Below the pieces are notes generated by a model. The model made no database searches. It worked only from the letters and a program-made list of their open reading frames with translations, and was not told where the DNA came from. Position numbers and translations under genes: made by a program. Positions 6,411 to 10,400 of a stretch of DNA of 10,400 bases are shown in pieces. Numbering within the stretch: the first letter of the stretch is position 1; each line of letters opens with the position of its first letter. The stretch is from the NCBI GenBank assembly GCA_005880525.1, contig VBFW01000013.1:1-10400 (forward strand). Reading direction: 5' to 3'. The stretch comes from Chloroflexota bacterium. Lineage in GTDB: Bacteria; Chloroflexota; Dormibacteria; Dormibacterales; Dormibacteraceae.

Positions 6411-7460
6411 GTGGCGACAAGCGTTTCGGCCCTAACCAGGATCCGGTCGGCGCGGCTGGCCGGCATGACATTCACCGACTACGGCTTCTACGTGCTCTGC
6501 GGCACCGCCATCGTGCTGCTTGCCACGCAGGCTGTGCTCGACCCTCGCACCTTCTTCCAGGTCCTGGACTTCGGCATAGCCGACGGCGCCATCTACGCCC
6601 TGGTCGCTCTGGGATACACGATGGTGTACGGCATCATCGAGCTGATCAACTTCGCGCACGGGGACATCTTCACCCTGAGCGCGGTCATCGGCTCGGCGAT
6701 CCTTGGCTTCTTCACCGTCAGCGAGAACACGTTCTCACTCACAGAGTTCGTGACCCTGCTGCTCGTGTTCCCGGTTGTGATGCTGATGATCGGCGGCATC
6801 AACGTCACCATCGAGCGAGTGGCCTACCGGCCGCTGCGCAATGCCCCCAGGCTGGCGCCCCTGATCACCGCCATCGGCATGTCGTTCATCGTCGAAGGTG
6901 TCATGTATCTGTGGCATGGCTCGGCGATCATCCACTTCCCGGACCTCCTGCCCCACGGCCCAGGGTTCCAGACCTACATCGGCGGCGTGTTCTTCACGTT
7001 CAAGGACATCTTCGTCATCGTCGCGGCCGTGATCCTGGTGTCATTGCTTGCCGTCTTCATCAATGCCAGCAAGCTTGGCAAGGCCATGCGCGCCACCGCG
7101 CAGGACCGCGACGCCGCGCAGCTCATGGGCATCGACATCAACCGCACTATCTCGGCCACCTTCTTCATCGGCGCCGTGCTGGCGGCCGCCGGCGGGATCA
7201 TCTACGGCCTGTACTTCAACAACCTCGACTACCACCTCGGGTTCTCGGTCGGGCTCATCGCCTTCACGGCAGCGGTATTCGGCGGCATCGGCAACATCCC
7301 CGGAGCGGCGCTGGGTGGGCTGCTCATCGGCCTCGTGAAAGCCTTCAGCGACAACTACGTCGGTTCCCGATGGACGCACATCATCGTCTTCAGCATCCTG
7401 ATAGCGGTGCTCGTCTTCAGGCCGACCGGCCTGCTGGGGATGCGGGTGCCTGAGAAATGA
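6411..7460 (+). CDS. livH: Branched-chain amino acid-type ABC permease LivH
   Basis: One of the two membrane subunits that form the translocation path of the LIV-type importer. The 349-residue protein is largely hydrophobic with eight or so membrane spans. Characteristic LivH stretches are GYTMVYGIIELINFAHGD (68-85), ERVAYRPLRNAPRLAPLITA (135-154), the EAA coupling loop SKLGKAMRATAQDRDAAQLM (220-239) that docks on the ATPases, and AAVFGGIGNIPGAALGG near 285-301. The start is GTG with TAGGA seven bases upstream (6399-6403). This gives about 40 more N-terminal residues than the Escherichia coli protein, including a possible extra span at 26-43; an ATG at residue 19 lacks a ribosome site. Its stop overlaps the livM start (ATGA). 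Confidence 0.95.
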   Translation: MATSVSALTRIRSARLAGMTFTDYGFYVLCGTAIVLLATQAVLDPRTFFQVLDFGIADGAIYALVALGYTMVYGIIELINFAHGDIFTLSAVIGSAILGFFTVSENTFSLTEFVTLLLVFPVVMLMIGGINVTIERVAYRPLRNAPRLAPLITAIGMSFIVEGVMYLWHGSAIIHFPDLLPHGPGFQTYIGGVFFTFKDIFVIVAAVILVSLLAVFINASKLGKAMRATAQDRDAAQLMGIDINRTISATFFIGAVLAAAGGIIYGLYFNNLDYHLGFSVGLIAFTAAVFGGIGNIPGAALGGLLIGLVKAFSDNYVGSRWTHIIVFSILIAVLVFRPTGLLGMRVPEK

Positions 7461-8692
7461 GCAATCGGGTCGCCGCGCCGCCGCGTTCGCTCTTTGCTCG
7501 CCTGCGGCTGCGGGAGCGCATTCGAGACCGCGACACAGCGATCTACGGCCTTCTGCTGCTCGTCGCGCTGGTGTTCCCTGCGATCAGCCTATACACCAGC
7601 GACGGAAGCACTTACCTGATCGCGGTGGCGGGCCACGCGGGCACATACGTCCTTCTTGCCATCGGGCTCAACGTGGTCGTCGGCTTTGCCGGCCTGCTCG
7701 ACCTGGGCTACGCCGCCTTCTTCGCGATCGGCGCATACACGTATGCCCTGTTCGCCTCGCAGCAGCTGCTGGCCTCACCCATCCATCACGCGTACCACTT
7801 CCCGTTCTGGCTGATGATGTTCGTGGGCCTAATCATCGCGGCGAGCGCAGGCGCGATCCTTGGCTTTCCCACGCTCCGACTTCGCGGCGACTACCTCGCC
7901 ATCGTCACGCTGGGCTTCGGCGAGATCGTCCCTCAGGTTTTCCAGAACTTTGACCAGTGGACCGGCGGCATCAACGCCATCGGCGGCATCGACCAGCCGA
8001 CGCTGCCCGCCTGGGTCACTGGACCCTGGGCGGGGGCCGACAGCATCTCGATCGTCGCACCATTCAGTTTCAGCTTCGACCCCATCGCCTACTACGTCCT
8101 GATCTTCATCCTGGTCTCGGTGGCGATCGTCCTGGTCAACAACCTGCAGCGCTCGCGTTTGGGCCGTGCGTGGATGGCCATCCGTGAAGACGAGGTCGCC
8201 GCCGCGGCGATGGGCATCAACACAGTGACGACGAAACTCCTGGCCTTCGGCATTGGCGCGTCGTTCAGCGGCTTCGCGGGCGCGTACTACGGCGCGAGCT
8301 TCGGCCTGGTCAGCCCAGACGACTTCCTGTTCATCGTGTCGATCACGGTGCTCGTGATGATCGTGCTCGGAGGCATGGGCAGCATCCCAGGCGTGATCGT
8401 CGGCGCAATCACCGTCTACTTCATCCTCAACTGGTTCCTACCGCTACTGCCCCCAGCCGTCCAGTCGCTGGCCAGCTCGATCGGCCTCGGTAGCCTGAAC
8501 GCACGCTCCGGCGACTGGCCAGGCCTTGGCAACGAGACCCAGAACGTGACGCTGCTGCTCTTCGGGCTGATCCTCGTCAGCATGATGCTGGTGCGTCCCC
8601 AGGGCCTCTTCCCCAGCCGCGTGCGCGAGCAGGAGTTGAAGCACGCGACCGGGCAGGAAGACGAGGCCGCGATCGAGCAGGCGCACGCATGA
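7457..8692 (+). CDS. livM: Branched-chain amino acid-type ABC permease LivM
   Basis: The second permease subunit, paired with LivH in the cytoplasmic membrane. The 411-residue product has a basic N-terminus (arginine-rich 10-25), then multiple hydrophobic spans. Family signatures are GLNVVVGFAGLLDLGYAAFF (70-89), RLRGDYLAIVTLGFGEI (141-157), the EAA loop SRLGRAWMAIREDEVAAAAM (233-252) and VLGGMGSIPGVIVGA in the C-terminal third. The C-terminal 30 residues are hydrophilic and charged. The ATG overlaps the last bases of livH by four, and its own stop overlaps livG in the same way, so the three are translationally coupled. Length is in the family range. Confidence 0.95.
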   Translation: MSNRVAAPPRSLFARLRLRERIRDRDTAIYGLLLLVALVFPAISLYTSDGSTYLIAVAGHAGTYVLLAIGLNVVVGFAGLLDLGYAAFFAIGAYTYALFASQQLLASPIHHAYHFPFWLMMFVGLIIAASAGAILGFPTLRLRGDYLAIVTLGFGEIVPQVFQNFDQWTGGINAIGGIDQPTLPAWVTGPWAGADSISIVAPFSFSFDPIAYYVLIFILVSVAIVLVNNLQRSRLGRAWMAIREDEVAAAAMGINTVTTKLLAFGIGASFSGFAGAYYGASFGLVSPDDFLFIVSITVLVMIVLGGMGSIPGVIVGAITVYFILNWFLPLLPPAVQSLASSIGLGSLNARSGDWPGLGNETQNVTLLLFGLILVSMMLVRPQGLFPSRVREQELKHATGQEDEAAIEQAHA

Positions 8693-9468
8693 CAGACAAC
8701 CTCGACGACAACATCCTGGTCCTGAACAACGTCACCAAGCGCTTTGGCGGCCTGGTCGCAGTTGATGACGTCAGCCTCAGCATCAAGCGCGGCGAGATCT
8801 TCGCGTTGATAGGCCCCAACGGCGCGGGCAAGACGACCCTCTTCAACAACGTGACAGGGCTCTTCAAGCCGACCAGCGGACACGTGATCCTCAACGGCAA
8901 GGACATCACAGGCTCCAAGCCGCATGAGGTGGCGCGGCTCGGCATCGCGCGGACGTTCCAGAACATCCGCCTCTTCGACTACATGACGTGCCTCGACAAC
9001 GTGCGCGTCGGCCGTCACGTGCGCATGCACTCCAAGCTGTGGGACGGCCTCTTCAAGCTGCCCGCCGAGCGCCGCGAGGAGGCGCGCGTCACCGAGGAGG
9101 CCATGGAGCTGCTCCGCTTCGTCGGCATCGCACGGCAGGCACACCAGTACGCGCGCAACCTGCCGTACGGACAGCAGCGCCGGCTCGAGATCGCGCGGGC
9201 GCTCGCCACCGAGCCGAAGCTCCTACTGCTCGACGAGCCGGCCGCGGGTTTCACGCCGCAGGAGAAGGTGGAGCTGATGGCGTTGGTGCGAAAGATCCTC
9301 GACAGGGGCGTGACTGTCTGGCTCATCGAGCACGACATGAAGGTCGTCATGGGCATCTCAGAGCGCATCGTCGTGCTCGACCACGGCGAGAAGATCGCGG
9401 AAGGGCCACCCGAGGAAGTACGGACCGACCCGCGCGTGATCGAAGCCTACCTGGGCAAGTCTGCGTAG
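8689..9468 (+). CDS. livG: Branched-chain amino acid-type ABC transporter ATPase LivG
   Basis: One of two cytoplasmic ATPases that power the importer; it pairs with LivF. All nucleotide-binding motifs are present in 259 residues: Walker A GPNGAGKT (42-49), Q-loop TFQNIRLF with Gln91, the LivG-type signature LPYGQQRRLEIARAL (158-172, in place of LSGGQ), Walker B KLLLLDEP (177-184) with the catalytic Glu183, D-loop AAGFTPQE and switch His215 in IEHDM. The C-terminal RVIEAYLG ending is typical of LivG. The D-loop reads AAGFTPQE where AAGLNPQE is more usual, a small change. The ATG overlaps the livM stop (ATGA), and livF starts four bases after its stop. Confidence 0.96.
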   Translation: MTDNLDDNILVLNNVTKRFGGLVAVDDVSLSIKRGEIFALIGPNGAGKTTLFNNVTGLFKPTSGHVILNGKDITGSKPHEVARLGIARTFQNIRLFDYMTCLDNVRVGRHVRMHSKLWDGLFKLPAERREEARVTEEAMELLRFVGIARQAHQYARNLPYGQQRRLEIARALATEPKLLLLDEPAAGFTPQEKVELMALVRKILDRGVTVWLIEHDMKVVMGISERIVVLDHGEKIAEGPPEEVRTDPRVIEAYLGKSA

Positions 9469-9472
9469 CTCG

Positions 9473-10183
9473 ATGGCCCTGCTCGAGCTCAACGGAGTCG
9501 ACGCCTTCTACGGACGTATTCAGGCGCTGCGCAAGATGTCGATCGGGGTCGAGAAGGGCGAGGTGGTCGCGCTCATCGGCTCCAACGGAGCCGGCAAGAC
9601 AACGACGCTTCGCACCGTCTCAGGCCTCATGCACCCGCAGGCCGGCACCATCCGTTTTGACGGCCGCGACATCGCCAACACCGGGCCGTCAAAGATCGTT
9701 GGGCTGGGGATCTCCCAGTCGCCAGAAGGCCGCCGCCTATTTCCACGCATGTCGGTCATCGACAACCTGTTCATGGGCGCCTATTCACGCAACGACAGGC
9801 CAGAGATCAGATCGGACATGGACCGCATCTACACGCTGTTCCCTCGCCTCAAGGAGCGGCGCACCCAGATCGCGGGCACGCTGTCCGGGGGCGAGCAGCA
9901 GATGCTGGCAATGGGTCGGGCTCTGATGGCCCGACCGAAGTTGCTGATGCTGGACGAGCCTTCGCTTGGACTCGCGCCGATCCTGGTCGAGACGATCTTC
10001 AGCATCATCCGCGAGATCAACTCGCAGGGGACGACCGTGCTCCTCGTGGAGCAGAACGCGCACAAGGCGCTGGAGGTGGCCCACCGCGGCTACGTGCTGG
10101 AGACCGGCTCCATCGTCAAGACCGGCACCGGCCAGGAGCTGCTCGCGTCAGAGGACGTACAGAAAGCCTATCTGGGGATGTAA
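9473..10183 (+). CDS. livF: Branched-chain amino acid-type ABC transporter ATPase LivF
   Basis: The second ATPase, 236 residues, the usual LivF length. Motifs are Walker A GSNGAGKT (36-43), the LivF-type region SPEGRRLFPRMSVIDNL (83-99), signature TLSGGEQQMLAMGRAL (136-151), Walker B KLLMLDEP (156-163) with Glu162, and D-loop SLGLAP. The switch position reads LLVEQNAHKAL with Gln194 where most ABC ATPases have His; this is normal for LivF and not a defect. The region RGYVLETGSI (205-214) is also typical. ATG start, four bases after the livG stop; livF is the last gene of the operon, and a hairpin begins at the last base of its stop codon. Confidence 0.96.
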   Translation: MALLELNGVDAFYGRIQALRKMSIGVEKGEVVALIGSNGAGKTTTLRTVSGLMHPQAGTIRFDGRDIANTGPSKIVGLGISQSPEGRRLFPRMSVIDNLFMGAYSRNDRPEIRSDMDRIYTLFPRLKERRTQIAGTLSGGEQQMLAMGRALMARPKLLMLDEPSLGLAPILVETIFSIIREINSQGTTVLLVEQNAHKALEVAHRGYVLETGSIVKTGTGQELLASEDVQKAYLGM

Positions 10184-10213
10184 TGAGAGGGACCCGTCCC
10201 GGCTCCCTCTCAT
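10183..10213 (+). terminator. Hairpin at the end of the liv operon
   Basis: Bases 10183-10192 (ATGAGAGGGA) pair perfectly with 10204-10213 across an 11-base loop, a 10-bp stem starting at the last base of the livF stop codon. No run of T follows, so it may end transcription with Rho or serve to protect the message rather than act as a classic intrinsic terminator. Confidence 0.55.
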
Positions 10214-10342
10214 CGGTGCGCTCAACGGCCGACTAAACCAAGACCGAATCAGCGCCACTCGCGGCCGGATTCGCGCACCTGCTCTCCCTCCGGAGAGGTT
10301 GCGCTTGATTTAGTGCTTCGCCTGGCCACTACCGGAGTCTGA
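10214..10342. other. Apparently non-coding, hairpin-rich spacer
   Basis: No supported gene is seen in these 129 bases. Two small inverted repeats are present: CGAATC (10245-10250) with GATTCG (10268-10273), and CTCTCC (10282-10287) with GGAGAG (10292-10297) around a four-base loop CTCC. A somewhat AT-rich stretch (10301-10315, with TTGATTTAGT) follows and could hold part of a promoter for a gene to the right, but no convincing box pair is visible. Confidence 0.35.
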
Positions 10343-10400
10343 ATGCGGCGTGGAGTCATGGCCGGGCAGAGCCCGGCCATCCCTGCAACGCTGGGCCCCG
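10343..10400 (+). CDS. Possible start of a further gene, cut by window edge
   Basis: An ATG at 10343 follows GGAG (10334-10337) with five bases between, a good ribosome site, and the frame stays open to the window end with 19 full codons (MRRGVMAGQSPAIPATLGP). A second in-frame ATG is at 10358. Too little is present to name a product. Against coding: the same bases form a perfect 10-bp hairpin with a three-base loop (10358-10367 with 10371-10380), which may instead be a terminator or other structured element. Confidence 0.2.
   Translation, partial: MRRGVMAGQSPAIPATLGP

Noticed and set aside
6257..7453. 398-codon plus-strand frame overlapping livH
   Set aside because: It lies in another frame of livH, is very rich in His, Arg and Pro, and has no family likeness; livH in the same place has full family motifs.
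8988..9926. 312-codon plus-strand frame across livG and livF
   Set aside because: Arg/Ala/Ser-rich shadow of the two ATPase genes, both of which carry all nucleotide-binding motifs in their own frames.
9473..10183. Missing switch histidine in LivF (Gln194) as a sign of a broken ATPase
   Set aside because: The EQNA sequence at this position is normal for LivF-type subunits.
1..10400. CRISPR arrays, insertion sequences, tRNA or rRNA genes, phage or defence genes
   Set aside because: No spaced direct repeats, transposase motifs, terminal inverted repeats or RNA gene signatures were found by reading both strands.

Overview
The window is GC-rich bacterial DNA with two operons that point away from each other. 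Their divergence point is the short gap at 3381-3499. Four of the nine complete or near-complete gene starts on the two strands are GTG and two are TTG. Together with the HisZ-dependent short form of HisG, the GC-richness and lipoprotein-type binding proteins, this suggests a high-GC soil-type bacterium, perhaps Dormibacterota, Chloroflexota or a relative. That assignment is an inference; no marker gene in the window settles it.

Left half, minus strand (read from 3380 down to 1): a tetratricopeptide-repeat protein with a HIRAN-like central region and a very acidic C-terminal tail comes first. It is followed 24 bases later by hisZ, which abuts hisG, which overlaps hisD. hisD is cut by the window edge. 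HisZ and short HisG together form ATP phosphoribosyltransferase, the first and feedback-controlled step of histidine synthesis. HisD does the last two oxidations.

Right half, plus strand (3500 to 10183): a complete branched-chain amino acid type (LIV/HAAT family) ABC importer. Two related but diverged solute-binding lipoproteins come first, then two permeases (livH, livM) and two ATPases (livG, livF). livH-livM and livM-livG overlap by four bases (ATGA), and livF follows livG after four bases, so these four are translated as a unit. The second binding protein has its own likely promoter (4853-4882) and a leader of about 139 bases that folds on paper into a compact series of stems. A 12-bp GC-rich hairpin separates it from livH, which would let the binding protein be made in excess over the membrane parts.

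Right edge (10184-10400): a hairpin directly after livF, then about 130 bases of apparently non-coding, hairpin-rich DNA, and perhaps the beginning of another gene at 10343.

Most of the window is ordinary metabolism and transport. The parts that are not explained by known families are the structured leader ahead of the second binding protein, the TPR/HIRAN-like/acidic-tail protein at the head of a histidine operon, and the cysteine pattern of the two binding proteins.
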